Assembly (NCBI RefSeq): GCF_020524885.1 | Contig: NZ_JAIVKJ010000003.1 | Coordinates: forward strand, 107,501-171,500 | DNA from: Microbulbifer elongatus | GTDB lineage: Bacteria; Pseudomonadota; Gammaproteobacteria; Pseudomonadales; Cellvibrionaceae | DNA: 64,000 nt | Direction of reading: 5' to 3' | Shown: piece after piece, positions 28,316 through 37,965 of the stretch | How positions within the stretch are numbered: the stretch's first letter is position 1 | Layout of the letters: every line of letters starts with the position of its first letter | Program-made: the position numbers and the translations under genes | The notes under the pieces: generated by a model | The model's input: only the letters and a program-made list of their open reading frames with translations | The model's database searches: none | Told to the model about the DNA's origin: nothing

Positions 28316-30979
28316 TTATAACAGTTTGCGCAGGGCGTAGAGCTGTTCCAGAGCCTGGCGCGGGGTCATATCGTCCGGATCGAGGGTTTCGAGGGCCTCA
28401 ACTGCCGGGTGCGGCGCGCTGCCGAACAGGTCCACTTGGGCGGGTGCTGCCGGCTTGGTTGGTGCGGCGGGTGCTGGCGTGACGACAGGCTGCGGTGCCA
28501 GTTCGGGTTTGAGTTCTGACTCAGTGCTGGCCTGAACGCCCGGACCCGAGTCGCGGGTGGTATGCCCCGCTTCCAGAGCAGCGAGGCGAGCCTTGGCTTC
28601 CTCCAGTACTTCCTGTGGAATACCCGCGAGCTTCGCTACCTGAAGGCCATAACTCTTGGATGCAGGCCCTTCCTGAATGCGGTGCAGGAACACGATGGAA
28701 TCCCCGTGCTCGGTGGCATTCAGGTGGATATTGGCTGCATCCGGGCACTGCTGGGGCAGTTCAGTTAGCTCGAAATAGTGGGTGGCGAACAGGGTAAAGG
28801 CGCGCACCTTGTCGGCGAGAAAATGTGCGCAGGCCCAGGCCAGGGAGAGGCCGTCATAGGTGCTGGTACCACGGCCGATTTCGTCCATCAGGATCAGGCT
28901 GTGTTCGCTGGCATTGCGCAGAATATTGGCGGTCTCGGTCATCTCCACCATAAAGGTGGAGCGGCCACCGGCAAGGTCGTCAGCACTGCCGATACGCGTA
29001 AAGATACGGTCCAGCACACCAATACGCGCGCTGTCGGCGGGTACAAAACTGCCGCAGTGGGCGAGCAGGGCAATTAGTGCGGTCTGTCGCATATAGGTAG
29101 ATTTACCACCCATATTCGGTCCGGTAATGACCAGCATGCGGCGGCTGTCGTGCAGCTCGATATCGTTGGCAACAAACGGGGCGTCCAGCACCTGCTCCAC
29201 CACCGGGTGACGGCCGCCTTCCACGTGGATACCCGGCTGCTCGGACAGCTCCGGCTGGGTCAGGCGCAGCTGGTCGGCTCGCTCGGCCATATTGGCGAGC
29301 ACGTCTAGCTGGGAAACCGCGGCTGCGGCGGTTTGCAGTTCCGCAAGCGATTCGTTCAGGGTGGTGAGTAGTTCCTCGTACAGGAATTTTTCCCGGGCGA
29401 GGGCGCGGCTCTTGGCCGAGAGCGCCTTGTCTTCGAATTCTTTCAGCTCGGGGGTAATAAAACGCTCGGCGTTTTTCAGGGTTTGACGGCGGATGTAGTC
29501 CACCGGGGCCTTGTCGCTTTGACCGCGGCTGATCTCAATAAAGTAACCGTGCACCCGGTTGTAACCGACCTTCAGGGTAGGGATACCGGTGCGCTCCTTC
29601 TCGCGCACTTCCAGTTGCACTAAATAGTCGCCGGCGTTTTCACTGATACCGCGCAGCTCGTCCAATTCCTCGTCAAATCCCTCTGCAATCACGCCGCCAT
29701 CGCGCAGTACCACGGGTGGGTTTTCGACGATTGCACGTTGCAATAGCTCCACGGTTTGCGGCCACTCACCCATTTCCTGGCTGAGTTGTGTCAGCAGGCT
29801 GGCGTCGGTTTCTGACAGCTGACGCTGCAACTCGGGAAATTGAGATAGGGACATCCCAAGGCGGGACAGGTCCCGCGGGCGCGCGGAGCGCAGTGCCAGA
29901 CGGCCGAGGATGCGCTCCATATCACCGATGGGCTTCAGTGCTTCCCGCAGTGGTTCAAAGCGGTAGTCCCCGATCAGCGCGGTGATCGCTTGCTGGCGCT
30001 GCTGTAGTGTGTGCAGGTTGCGCAGCGGATTGTTCAGCCAGCGACGCAGCAGGCGGCTGCCCATAGCGGTCTTACAAGCATCAAAAACGGAGAGCAGGGT
30101 ATTGTCGTCGCCACCGTTCAGGTTGATGTCGATTTCCAGGTTACGGCGGCTGGCGGGGTCCAGCGCCACGGTGTCTTCACGGCGTTCGGTGCGCAGGGTG
30201 CGGATATGGGGCAGCTCGGTGCGCTGGGTGTCACGGGCGTACTGCAGTAGGCAGCCCGCTGCGCAGAGCGCCGCATGCATATGGCTGCAGCCGAAGGCTT
30301 CCAGGTCCATGGTGCCGAACTGACGGTTCAGCAGGCGCAGTGCGCTTTCCAGGTCGAATTCCCAGGGCGCGCGGCGGCGTATGCCCGGGCGGCGCTCGAT
30401 TTCAACGGGCAGAGTGAGATCTTCGGAAACCAGCAGTTCGGTCGGGCTGTAGCGCTGTACCTGTTCCGCCAGCGCTTCCAGGGTTTCCACTTCCTGCACC
30501 GCGAAGTGTCCGGTTCCCACGTCCAGCAGGGCCAGGCCAAACTTCTCGCCCACCAGTACGGTCGCTGCCAGCAGGTTGTCCCTGCGCTCATTTAGCAGTG
30601 CCTCGTCGGTAACCGTCCCAGGGGTGACGATGCGTACGACTTTTCGCTCTACCGGGCCCTTGGAAGTCGCAGGGTCTCCAATCTGCTCAGCGATCGCCAC
30701 GGATACACCGGCCTTGATCAATCGCGCCAGATAGCCTTCCGCCGCATGATAGGGGATCCCGGCCATGGGAATCGGCTGCCCGCCGGATTTGCCGCGCGCG
30801 GTCAGGGTTACATCCAGCAGCTCCGCAGCGCGCTTGGCGTCATCGTAGAACAGCTCATAGAAGTCGCCCATGCGGTAAAACACCAGCTCCTGGGGGTGCT
30901 CGGCCTTGATCTTGAGGTACTGCACCATCATCGGTGTGTGTTCAGGCTTCTTTTCTTTGCTGGCTGTGGGGGTGGGCAT
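28316..30979 (-). CDS. mutS: DNA mismatch repair ATPase MutS
   Basis: MutS finds mismatches and recruits MutL. The 887 residues are full length. The mismatch-binding Phe-x-Glu is in [14 protein letters not shown], the Walker A is [10 protein letters not shown] near residue 625, followed by the conserved [14 protein letters not shown] and [16 protein letters not shown] (Walker B). A proline/alanine-rich linker (about residues 800-850) precedes the C-terminal tetramerisation helix ([19 protein letters not shown]). No damage to any key motif was seen. Confidence 0.97.
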   Translation of the reverse strand: MPTPTASKEKKPEHTPMMVQYLKIKAEHPQELVFYRMGDFYELFYDDAKRAAELLDVTLTARGKSGGQPIPMAGIPYHAAEGYLARLIKAGVSVAIAEQIGDPATSKGPVERKVVRIVTPGTVTDEALLNERRDNLLAATVLVGEKFGLALLDVGTGHFAVQEVETLEALAEQVQRYSPTELLVSEDLTLPVEIERRPGIRRRAPWEFDLESALRLLNRQFGTMDLEAFGCSHMHAALCAAGCLLQYARDTQRTELPHIRTLRTERREDTVALDPASRRNLEIDINLNGGDDNTLLSVFDACKTAMGSRLLRRWLNNPLRNLHTLQQRQQAITALIGDYRFEPLREALKPIGDMERILGRLALRSARPRDLSRLGMSLSQFPELQRQLSETDASLLTQLSQEMGEWPQTVELLQRAIVENPPVVLRDGGVIAEGFDEELDELRGISENAGDYLVQLEVREKERTGIPTLKVGYNRVHGYFIEISRGQSDKAPVDYIRRQTLKNAERFITPELKEFEDKALSAKSRALAREKFLYEELLTTLNESLAELQTAAAAVSQLDVLANMAERADQLRLTQPELSEQPGIHVEGGRHPVVEQVLDAPFVANDIELHDSRRMLVITGPNMGGKSTYMRQTALIALLAHCGSFVPADSARIGVLDRIFTRIGSADDLAGGRSTFMVEMTETANILRNASEHSLILMDEIGRGTSTYDGLSLAWACAHFLADKVRAFTLFATHYFELTELPQQCPDAANIHLNATEHGDSIVFLHRIQEGPASKSYGLQVAKLAGIPQEVLEEAKARLAALEAGHTTRDSGPGVQASTESELKPELAPQPVVTPAPAAPTKPAAPAQVDLFGSAPHPAVEALETLDPDDMTPRQALEQLYALRKLL

Positions 30980-31351
30980 GATTGAGAAAATCTTTATAAA
31001 TCAGTGGCTTATTTGATCTGCTTTGTCGGCACTGCGGACCGGACTGCACCCATTGCGGGCGCTTTTTGCAAGCACGATAGGATACCAAAGCTACGCGAGC
31101 TGGACTATCCGGTGTGATGTGCAAATGCAGCGTGCAATCAGCTTTTGAGGCATGGCTGGCAGGGAGGCGGTATAAAACTGGTGCAATTGGTCTTGTTTTG
31201 GGGGTTGTTTGCAATTGAGCCAATTGCTCGTTGGGGTATTTGGGCCTCGAGAGGTTTTTGCCATTGGAGTGGCCGATGGGTAGGTTTTTGGTCGATGGCC
31301 TAAAGCTTGTCATTATCGCCGGCATGACACGAATAATTGGGAGAACTTCGT
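30980..31351. other. Intergenic region between mutS and the phosphodiester glycosidase gene
   Basis: This 372-bp gap between divergent genes must hold the mutS promoter and that of the lipoprotein gene. A minus-strand frame that runs through it gives a protein of random appearance and overlaps the mutS start. The only clear structure is the dyad at 31211-31227. Confidence 0.6.
31211..31227. promoter_or_regulatory. Perfect dyad upstream of phosphodiester glycosidase gene
   Basis: GCAATTG-AGC-CAATTGC is a perfect 17-bp inverted repeat 125 bp before the lipoprotein start. A third CAATTG lies at 31184-31189. This pattern looks like an operator; the regulator is unknown. Confidence 0.4.
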
Positions 31352-32236
31352 ATGTTGCAGGTTCAATTGCGGCTTTGTGTGGTATTGCTGTCATTCGCAG
31401 TGGGTCTGCTTGCCGGCTGTGATGGTGCGCGAAGCTCGGGCGACATTGGTTCATCGAAGCGGGCTGGACCGCTGCCGTCGCGTGTCACGTTTGCGAGTAC
31501 CGGGGACGGCGGCCATTACCTGTCACTCTCTGTGTCGGATGCACACAAGCTGCTCACTCCGCGCCTCGAACAAACCTCTGCCCTAATGGCAGATTGGGGG
31601 CAGCAGACTGACACCGCGGCGGTGGTCAACGGTGGGTATTTCCATTCCGACATGCCGCTGTCACTGGTAGTCGCGGCGGGGGAGCGCCTTGCCGATAATA
31701 TCTCCGCGGTTACCCGTAACAACCAGCTTTACCCGGTGCTGCGCAGCGCCTTCTGGATGAGTGACGGTGGCCAGGCGGAGATTGGTTGGGTAGGGGTTGA
31801 TCATGCTGGTGGGCTGCGCGCATTTACCGAGCCAATGCCGTACCGGCGCAACCAGGTAGCAGCGCTGGTTCCACCTCCGGACACGTCCGGTAGCGAGATC
31901 AACCCTCGGTGGGCCATCGGTGGTGGACCGCGCCTGCTGAAGAATGGTCTCGCCGCGATCACCTATGACGAGGAAATCTTTTGGGGTTCCGGTATTGAGC
32001 TCAACGATGTGCGTCCACGCACCGCCATTTGTATTACCGCGGACGACAAGGTGATTTTGTATGTGAGCGAAGGCGCCCGCCTTGATGCGCTGCCGCAAAA
32101 GTTGCAGGCGCTGGAGTGTGTGGAGGCGATGAACCTGGACGGCGGCGGTTCATCGGCCATGTATGTCGAAGGGCTGGCGGTTCTCGATCAGCAGCGTGCC
32201 GTGCCAGTGGTGTTGGCCATTCGGGTCGCACGCTGA
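31352..32236 (+). CDS. Phosphodiester glycosidase (NAGPA-domain) lipoprotein
   Basis: A 294-residue exported protein of the NAGPA domain family, named after the mammalian enzyme that removes GlcNAc from phosphodiester-linked mannose. A lipoprotein signal ends in LLAGC (Cys about residue 22). Family motifs are VVNGGYFHSDM, RWAIGGGPRLL, DVRPRTAICIT and the C-terminal MNLDGGGSSAMYV. Some bacterial members have been linked to cell-wall glycan turnover. The ATG at 31352 has GGGAGAA upstream. It faces nanE and lies outside the large sugar operon but probably works with it. Confidence 0.85.
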   Translation: MLQVQLRLCVVLLSFAVGLLAGCDGARSSGDIGSSKRAGPLPSRVTFASTGDGGHYLSLSVSDAHKLLTPRLEQTSALMADWGQQTDTAAVVNGGYFHSDMPLSLVVAAGERLADNISAVTRNNQLYPVLRSAFWMSDGGQAEIGWVGVDHAGGLRAFTEPMPYRRNQVAALVPPPDTSGSEINPRWAIGGGPRLLKNGLAAITYDEEIFWGSGIELNDVRPRTAICITADDKVILYVSEGARLDALPQKLQALECVEAMNLDGGGSSAMYVEGLAVLDQQRAVPVVLAIRVAR

Positions 32237-32289
32237 ACGTTGTAACCAGTGAGGAATAGGGGGGGCGCTGAAGGTTGGAGCTGCCTTGT

Positions 32290-33027
32290 TCAGAGTGCTG
32301 CGGGTTGCTGTATGGCCAGCCTCGCCTCGGTCTTGCAGGACTGCATTGCGGTCGCAAACCATTCGGCAACGACCTCGGTTCGGGTGATGGCGGTACCCAC
32401 GGTTACGGCCCAGGCGCCGATATTGCGCGCTTCGGCACAGTGGGACGGGGAGTTAAAACGGCCCTCGGCCATCACGCGGGGAAAGCGTGCGCACAGGGTG
32501 CGCAGCAGTTCGAGGTCTGGCTCTGCGGGTACCGGGCCTCCGGTATAGCCTGAAAGGGTGGTGCCAACAATTGCGGCACCCGCGGCATAAGCCTGTGTCG
32601 CATCGGCCAATGTGCTGCAGTCGCCCATGGCAATCTTTCCCAGCTGATTGATCTGCGCAATCAGATCCCCGGCCGCTACCGGGCGCGCTCGTTCTGTGCA
32701 GTCCACCGCAATAATGTCTGCGCCGGCTTCTGCCAGTGCCCGCACATCTTCCGGTAATGGGGTGATGCGCACAGGGCTATCCACCAGGTCTCTTTTTACG
32801 ATGCCGATGATCAATGCACCGGGAAGCGCGTTGCGAACTTTGGCCAGTCGACTTGCTCCCTCGATACGAAGCCCGTCCGCGCCGCCAGCCAGCGCGGCTC
32901 TGGCGAGGCGGACGACGATTTCATCATCGTCCATGGGTCCGTGGTCCACCGGTTGACACGAGACAATCAGCCCGCTCGAAAGCCTGCGATCAATGGATTC
33001 AAGTTCGGGATTTACTGTACCTGTCAT
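32290..33027 (-). CDS. nanE: N-acetylmannosamine-6-phosphate 2-epimerase
   Basis: NanE converts ManNAc-6-phosphate to GlcNAc-6-phosphate, leading into amino-sugar catabolism. The 245-residue TIM barrel shows LIVSCQPVDHGPMDD at the start, ALAGGADGLRIEG, IIGIVKRDL with the catalytic lysine, IIAVDCTERARP, and VMAEGRFNSPSH with AVTVGTAITR at the phosphate site. It overlaps the end of the GntR gene by 4 bp, so the regulator and enzyme are co-translated. The ROK kinase in the divergent operon could supply the 6-phosphate. No nanA (sialate lyase) is nearby, so ManNAc rather than sialic acid may be the source. Confidence 0.93.
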   Translation of the reverse strand: MTGTVNPELESIDRRLSSGLIVSCQPVDHGPMDDDEIVVRLARAALAGGADGLRIEGASRLAKVRNALPGALIIGIVKRDLVDSPVRITPLPEDVRALAEAGADIIAVDCTERARPVAAGDLIAQINQLGKIAMGDCSTLADATQAYAAGAAIVGTTLSGYTGGPVPAEPDLELLRTLCARFPRVMAEGRFNSPSHCAEARNIGAWAVTVGTAITRTEVVAEWFATAMQSCKTEARLAIQQPAAL

Positions 33028-33761
33028 GACTCGTACACCGTGGCCAGGCGGGTACCGTTGCGCTGTACCAGCACGTTAAAGCGATAGCGATCGGCGCGGT
33101 AGAGGCTTTTTGCAAGCTCGATAATGCGGCCCTGGTCATCGTAAACGGTGCGCTCAGCAAGGAGTGCCGGGCTGAACGTTGGCATCTGTAGCAGGTCCGC
33201 TTCTTCTTCGTCGACCACGGTGGCACTGATCTGCTGCCTGGCCTGGTCCACCACGATTTCGTACTGGCGGTGAAGAAGGTCATACAGGGAGCTTGTATGA
33301 AGTTCCTGTATAGCCAGTTCGGGAAAAATCGCCTTCGGCAGATACACGCGTTCTATCGCCACTGGGCAGCCATCCGCCAGGCGCAATCGGCGAACCAGGA
33401 AGAGCTCCGCTCCGGGAGCAAGGTTCATCTTACTGGCCAGTTTCACGTCTGCCTTCACTACATCGTTGAACAATAGCTTGTTTGAGGGGGTGAGCCCCAG
33501 CTGCTGCATCTCTTCGCTAAACGACATGAGCTTGAGTTGGTTTGCCAGGGGTTTGGCAAGCACAAAGATGCCTGCCCCCTGGCGGATCTCAATGCGTTTT
33601 TGCTCTTCGAGATTCTTGAGTGCGCGACGGAGCGTGTCTCGTGAGACCTCGGTAAGTTCCGCTAACTCCCTTTCCCCCTGCAGCCTAGCGCCGGGCGGGA
33701 GTTGATCAATGATATCGAGCAACTGCTGGTGCAGGCGCTGTTGTTTACGCGTCATTGCCAT
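33024..33761 (-). CDS. GntR-family regulator with UTRA domain
   Basis: A HutC-subfamily repressor of 245 residues. The N-terminal winged helix has LQGERELAELTEVSRDTLRRALKNLEEQ (about residues 25-52), and the UTRA effector domain (LFLVRRLRLADGCPVAIERVYLP, YRADRYRFNVLVQRNGT) usually binds a sugar phosphate such as GlcNAc-6-P. The ATG at 33761 has GGAAAGG about 7 nt upstream. It overlaps nanE and is divergent from the twelve-gene sugar operon, so it most likely represses both in the absence of an amino-sugar phosphate. Confidence 0.93.
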   Translation of the reverse strand: MAMTRKQQRLHQQLLDIIDQLPPGARLQGERELAELTEVSRDTLRRALKNLEEQKRIEIRQGAGIFVLAKPLANQLKLMSFSEEMQQLGLTPSNKLLFNDVVKADVKLASKMNLAPGAELFLVRRLRLADGCPVAIERVYLPKAIFPELAIQELHTSSLYDLLHRQYEIVVDQARQQISATVVDEEEADLLQMPTFSPALLAERTVYDDQGRIIELAKSLYRADRYRFNVLVQRNGTRLATVYES

Positions 33762-33838
33762 TGGCTGACCTTTCCATAAGTAAACGACTAGCACTTCCAC
33801 TTGGTGCGAATTTGTCGTGTATAGCGGCTCAATAGTAT

Positions 33839-33848
33839 ACCAAATGGT
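33839..33848. promoter_or_regulatory. Candidate GntR/UTRA operator in the divergent promoter region
   Basis: ATACCAAATGGTTT contains inverted ACCA/TGGT half-sites, resembling the TGGT...ACCA sites of NagR/DasR-type regulators. It lies in the 143-bp gap between the GntR gene and the sugar operon, 57 bp before the binding-protein start. The arms are short, so this is tentative. Confidence 0.35.
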
Positions 33849-33904
33849 TTGATTTGAAAAACTTTCTTCGCTACAGTCGTACCAATGCTAACGGAAGTCT
33901 AATA

Positions 33905-35212
33905 ATGAAAATCAAATCCTGGATGCTGGTTCTGGCCTCGGCTCTCGCGCTGCTGGGGAGCGGTTTCAGTGCGGCGGCCAGTACTACCCGGATCCAGTTC
34001 TGGACCATGCAGTTGTCACCGTTTCACGACGACTACGTTAACGGTCTGATCGCGGAGTTTGAGCGCTTGCACCCCGAGGTGCAGGTGAAGTGGGTAGATG
34101 TGCCGTGGAAGGAAATGGAAAAAAAGATGTTGGCCTCGGTGGCGGCGGGCACTGCACCGGATGTGGTCAACCTGAATCCGCAGTTCGCGGCGAAGCTGGC
34201 GGAGTTCGGCGCACTCGCGAATCCCGAGCGTTACCTTTCCCGGCAACAGGTCGACGCCTACCTGCCTAACATCTGGAATGCCAATCGCTTTGAGGGTGAG
34301 GCCTTCGCCATACCCTGGTACCTCTCTACCACCGTCACCATTTATAACCGTGCGCTTTTAGAGCGCGCTGGAGTGAGTGTGCCGGCGAGCTTTTCGGAAT
34401 TGCTGTCTACATCAAAGGTGCTGCGGCAAAAGCTCGACAAGTATGCCTATTTTCCCGCAATGGATGGCAGTCGACCGCTGGAAAATCTTGCCGCAACCGG
34501 CGTTGAGTTAGTGGCAGAAGACGGCTCGGTCGGGTTCGATAATGAGCGGGGGCTTGCTTTCTTCCGTTTCAATCGCGATATGTATCAACAGGGGCTGATA
34601 CCCAAAAATGTTCTGACAGAGGGCCACCACAAGGCTGTGGACCTGTTCCAGTCCGGGCAGGTGGCCCTGATTACCACAGGTATGCAGTTCCTTCAGACCA
34701 TTCGTACCAACGCTCCGGAACTCTTTGCGAACGTAGAAGTGGCGCCACAGTTAAAGCATCCGCAGAGCAAAAATAATGTGGCGGTAATGAATCTGGCGGT
34801 TCCGGTCATGTCAGCCCACAAGTCGGCGGCTTTTGACTTCGCTACCTTTGTCACCAACCACGAGAATCAGATGGCATTGGCACGGCGGATCCCACTGCTG
34901 CCGTCTACGGCAGTAAGCTATCAGGACCCATTTTTTTCATTGCCGGAGAATCCCTCCGTTGTGGATCGTGCGCGTGCAATTTCAGCGCAGCAGGTACTGA
35001 GTGGTGATGTGCTTGTCCCGCCTTTACCCAAGTACAGCAAACTCAAGACCAGTTTTGTTTTCAACCTGCAGTCTGCAATGGTCGGTGAGCTGACCGCAGA
35101 GCAGGCGTTGGCGCGTACCAGTGATACATGGGCTTTGTTCCTGCAGGCCAGCAAGCGAAAAGCCCGTGCTGAGCAGGAGAGGGAAGGCCGGTCGCGAGGG
35201 GTAGTGGACTGA
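33905..35212 (+). CDS. Sugar ABC transporter substrate-binding protein
   Basis: A periplasmic family-1 (MalE/UgpB-like) binding protein of 435 residues, first gene of a twelve-gene operon. It has a Sec signal peptide ending near AAAS (MKIKSWMLVLASALALLGSG start), then IQFWTMQLSPFHDDYVNGLIAEFE and the extracellular-solute-binding motif KMLASVAAGTAPDVVNLN, typical for oligosaccharide importers. The ATG at 33905 gives a normal signal peptide; the frame is open back to 33854. The ligand is not evident; the operon suggests a mannoside- or amino-sugar-containing oligosaccharide. Confidence 0.92.
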   Translation: MKIKSWMLVLASALALLGSGFSAAASTTRIQFWTMQLSPFHDDYVNGLIAEFERLHPEVQVKWVDVPWKEMEKKMLASVAAGTAPDVVNLNPQFAAKLAEFGALANPERYLSRQQVDAYLPNIWNANRFEGEAFAIPWYLSTTVTIYNRALLERAGVSVPASFSELLSTSKVLRQKLDKYAYFPAMDGSRPLENLAATGVELVAEDGSVGFDNERGLAFFRFNRDMYQQGLIPKNVLTEGHHKAVDLFQSGQVALITTGMQFLQTIRTNAPELFANVEVAPQLKHPQSKNNVAVMNLAVPVMSAHKSAAFDFATFVTNHENQMALARRIPLLPSTAVSYQDPFFSLPENPSVVDRARAISAQQVLSGDVLVPPLPKYSKLKTSFVFNLQSAMVGELTAEQALARTSDTWALFLQASKRKARAEQEREGRSRGVVD

Positions 35213-35216
35213 GAAG

Positions 35217-36164
35217 ATGAATATCCAAAAACCACTCTATGTTGGAGCGGACCTGGGCGGCACAAAAATCTGCGCAGTAGTTTTTGATGCTTCGCTCCGT
35301 CCCCTGTTCAATACGCAGGTCCCCAGCGACGCGAGCGCCGGTAAGCAGCGGGCTCTGGATGCACTTGAAGGCGCTATTGCCCAGTGTATCGACTGGTGCT
35401 CGGAATCAAATGTCAAAGAGCATGTTGCTGGTATCGGCGTATCCACCGCAGGAGTAGTTGACGCGCATGTCGGGGTCATTGTGGACGCCACCGATGCCAT
35501 TCCCGGCTGGTGTGGTACGCGGCTTGCCGATTGGGTGGGCGATCGCTTTGGTTTTCCCGTCAGCATAGAAAACGATGTGAAGTGCGCGCTGCTTGGCGAG
35601 TTGAGTGTCAGCCCCGACTTGGTGAAAGCGCGTACTGCAATGCTGACACTGGGCACTGGCCTGGGTGGCGCCATGGCGGAACAGGGAAAGATTGTTCCGG
35701 GCGCCCACATGGTTGCCGGCCACTTTGGGCGTATGCCAATACCCAGTCCATGGGAACGAGGCCGAATCTTGAGCCTGGAGCAGTTGGTTTCGGGGACAGG
35801 CCTGGCGAATGTTGCCAGCCGTGAAGTGGGTGGGCGTAACTTCGCAGATGGGCGCGACGTGGTGAAGTATGCAGCGGCTGGAGATGCGCAGGCACTACGG
35901 GGGCTCGATCGTTTTTGTGAGTTTCTGGTAATGGCGCTGGAGCAGCTTTACTGGGGCTTAGACCCCGATGTGGTACTGGTTGGGGGTGGCCTGTCTGAGG
36001 CTCGGGAGCACTGGTGGCTGCGCATGATTGAAAAGCTTGACCAGCGCGGGCTGCCCCTGGAGGTGCGGCCAGCGAAGTTGCACAACGATGCAGGCGTGTA
36101 TGGCGCCGGAGCACTGATAAAAACAAAGTTGGTATCGGGAGTGGTGGCGAATGCAGACCAGTAA
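35217..36164 (+). CDS. ROK-family sugar kinase lacking the zinc-binding cysteines
   Basis: A 315-residue ROK kinase. ATP and sugar sites are clear: GADLGGTKICAVVFD at the N-terminus, VSIENDVKCALLGE with the catalytic Asp, MLTLGTGLGGA and VVLVGGGLSE. The family's zinc site (GHxxVxxxGxxCxCGxxGC) is absent: the equivalent stretch is AGHFGRMPIPSPWERGRIL, with no cysteine. This may mark a distinct substrate group. With nanE in the same locus, ManNAc or GlcNAc is a reasonable substrate but unproven. It starts 4 nt after the binding-protein stop, and its end overlaps the next gene by 14 bp. Confidence 0.9.
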   Translation: MNIQKPLYVGADLGGTKICAVVFDASLRPLFNTQVPSDASAGKQRALDALEGAIAQCIDWCSESNVKEHVAGIGVSTAGVVDAHVGVIVDATDAIPGWCGTRLADWVGDRFGFPVSIENDVKCALLGELSVSPDLVKARTAMLTLGTGLGGAMAEQGKIVPGAHMVAGHFGRMPIPSPWERGRILSLEQLVSGTGLANVASREVGGRNFADGRDVVKYAAAGDAQALRGLDRFCEFLVMALEQLYWGLDPDVVLVGGGLSEAREHWWLRMIEKLDQRGLPLEVRPAKLHNDAGVYGAGALIKTKLVSGVVANADQ

Positions 36165-37125
36165 CAGCAGCGGTGAAAGTATGCTGGCCCCTGATTCGGC
36201 AGGGGAGGGCGCCTTATCGCGCTTCCGGCATAACTTGCGGATCCGACGTGTTCTGCAGAGCAGCTCAGTCCTGAATGCCCTGGTACCCTATCTTTTCCTT
36301 CTACCGGCCTGCGCAATCATTGGCGCTTTTGTGTTGTATCCCATGTTGCACGCCATTATGGCGAGTCTCACTGACTACAACATGATCACCGAGTCCCAAT
36401 TTGTCGGTGCGGACAACTACCGCATGCTACTGCAGGATCCATTTTTCTGGAACAGCCTGAAAAACACCCTGCTGTATTTGCTGGTGGTGGTTCCGGTGCT
36501 GGTGATCGCGCCGATTTTCCTCGCGTTGCTGGTAAACCGCTCTCTGCCAGGTATCAAGCTGTTTCGCGCTGTTTTCTATCTGCCGGTAATTACCTCCCTG
36601 GTCGTTACCGGCCTGATCTGGAAATGGGTGTATGAAGAACAGGGCATTCTCAACTATTTTCTGCTGAGCAGCGGCATTACTGATAACCCGGTGGCCTTCC
36701 TCACCGACCCTGCCAATGCGCTGTTTTCGGTGATGGCCGTTACAGTTTGGACTGGCCTTGGCTACTACATGGTTATCTACCTTGCCGGCCTCCAGTCAAT
36801 TCCCCGCCACCTGTATGAGGCGGCGGATGTGGAGGGGGTCTCAAAGTGGCGGCAGACCCTGTTTATCACTATTCCGCTACTGAAACCGTCGATCGCGGTT
36901 GTTGCGGTAATGTCCTCCATTGCCGCAATGAAAGTATTTGAAGAGGTCTATGTCATGACCCAGGGCGGCCCCCTGGATAGCACCAAGACACTGGTGTACT
37001 TCATTTACCAGAGTGCGTTCGAGGAATTCGAAATGGGCTATGCCGCAGCCGCTGGTGTGGTGTTGTTTTTGCTCACACTGGTGTTATCGCTGGTTAATCT
37101 TTTCCTGCTGAGGAAAGACCGATGA
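36151..37125 (+). CDS. Sugar ABC transporter permease, MalF type
   Basis: A 324-residue inner-membrane permease with six membrane segments. An N-terminal cytoplasmic stretch precedes LVPYLFLLPACAIIGAFVLYPM. The EAA loop that contacts the ATPase is YEAADVEGVSKWRQTLFITIPLLKP near residue 220. It has the short periplasmic loop of UgpA/LacF-like proteins rather than the large MalF loop. It overlaps the ROK gene and, by 4 bp, the second permease gene. It forms the membrane channel with the next gene product. Confidence 0.94.
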   Translation: MQTSNSSGESMLAPDSAGEGALSRFRHNLRIRRVLQSSSVLNALVPYLFLLPACAIIGAFVLYPMLHAIMASLTDYNMITESQFVGADNYRMLLQDPFFWNSLKNTLLYLLVVVPVLVIAPIFLALLVNRSLPGIKLFRAVFYLPVITSLVVTGLIWKWVYEEQGILNYFLLSSGITDNPVAFLTDPANALFSVMAVTVWTGLGYYMVIYLAGLQSIPRHLYEAADVEGVSKWRQTLFITIPLLKPSIAVVAVMSSIAAMKVFEEVYVMTQGGPLDSTKTLVYFIYQSAFEEFEMGYAAAAGVVLFLLTLVLSLVNLFLLRKDR

Positions 37126-37949
37126 AAGCTTCTCCGCTCGCCATCGTCCTGCGGTATTTTGGTCTGCTCTGTGTGGCACTCCTCACCATGGGCCCATTTC
37201 TGTGGTTGCTCTCCACCGCGCTCAAGTCCGGCAGTGAAAATATCTTCGCCTATCCACCATCGCTGCTACCGGAACAGCCGACCCTGGAGAACTTCGGGCG
37301 TGTTCTGGAAACCCAGCCATTTATGCTTTACCTGAAAAACAGTGTATTGGTTGCGCTGCTTTCGGTCACGGCGAACCTGGTGTTCGCCTCCCTTGCCGCT
37401 TACCCCCTGGCGCGGATGGAGTTCCGTGGCAAAAACCTGATTTTTGTGGTGCTGCTTAGCTCCATGATGATTCCTTTCCAGCTGTTGATGATTCCCGTAT
37501 ACAGCATCGCTATTTCCCTCGGCCTTCAGAATTCGTATCTGGGACTGGTGTTGCCGCATGCGTGCACTGCATTCGGTGTATTCCTTATGCGCCAGGCGTT
37601 TCTCGGCATCCCGAAGGCCCTGGAAGAATCAGCGCTACTTGAGGGGCTGAATCGGGTTCAAATCTGGTGGTACCTGCTGGTTCCATTAGTGAAACCGTCA
37701 CTGGCGACACTGGCGGTGTTCAGTTTTATTGCAGTGTGGGGAGACTTTCTGTGGCCGCTCATCATTTTGGATGACCCTTCCTATTACACACTACCGCTGG
37801 GTGTGAATCGCCTGGCGAATACCTTTTCCATGGACTGGCGCCTGGTGGCGGCCGGTGCTGTGTTCTCGATCCTGCCGATTCTGGCGGTGTTCTTGTTCAG
37901 TCAAAAATACTTTATCGAAGGTGCCATGCGTGGCGCGGTAAAAGGATAA
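37122..37949 (+). CDS. Sugar ABC transporter permease, MalG type
   Basis: The second permease subunit, 275 residues with six membrane segments. Family motifs are GPFLWLLSTALKSGSE near the start and the EAA loop EESALLEGLNRVQIWWYLLVPLVKPSLA around residues 170-195, then FIAVWGDFLWPLIIL. It overlaps the first permease gene by 4 bp, fixing the start. It should pair with the MalK-type ATPase encoded at 43883. Confidence 0.94.
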   Translation: MKASPLAIVLRYFGLLCVALLTMGPFLWLLSTALKSGSENIFAYPPSLLPEQPTLENFGRVLETQPFMLYLKNSVLVALLSVTANLVFASLAAYPLARMEFRGKNLIFVVLLSSMMIPFQLLMIPVYSIAISLGLQNSYLGLVLPHACTAFGVFLMRQAFLGIPKALEESALLEGLNRVQIWWYLLVPLVKPSLATLAVFSFIAVWGDFLWPLIILDDPSYYTLPLGVNRLANTFSMDWRLVAAGAVFSILPILAVFLFSQKYFIEGAMRGAVKG

Positions 37950-37965
37950 GAGTGGAAGCCGACCC

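Noticed and set aside
30942-31454. Minus-strand open frame upstream of mutS
   Set aside because: It overlaps both mutS and the start of the phosphodiester glycosidase gene, and has no recognisable domain or ribosome-binding site.
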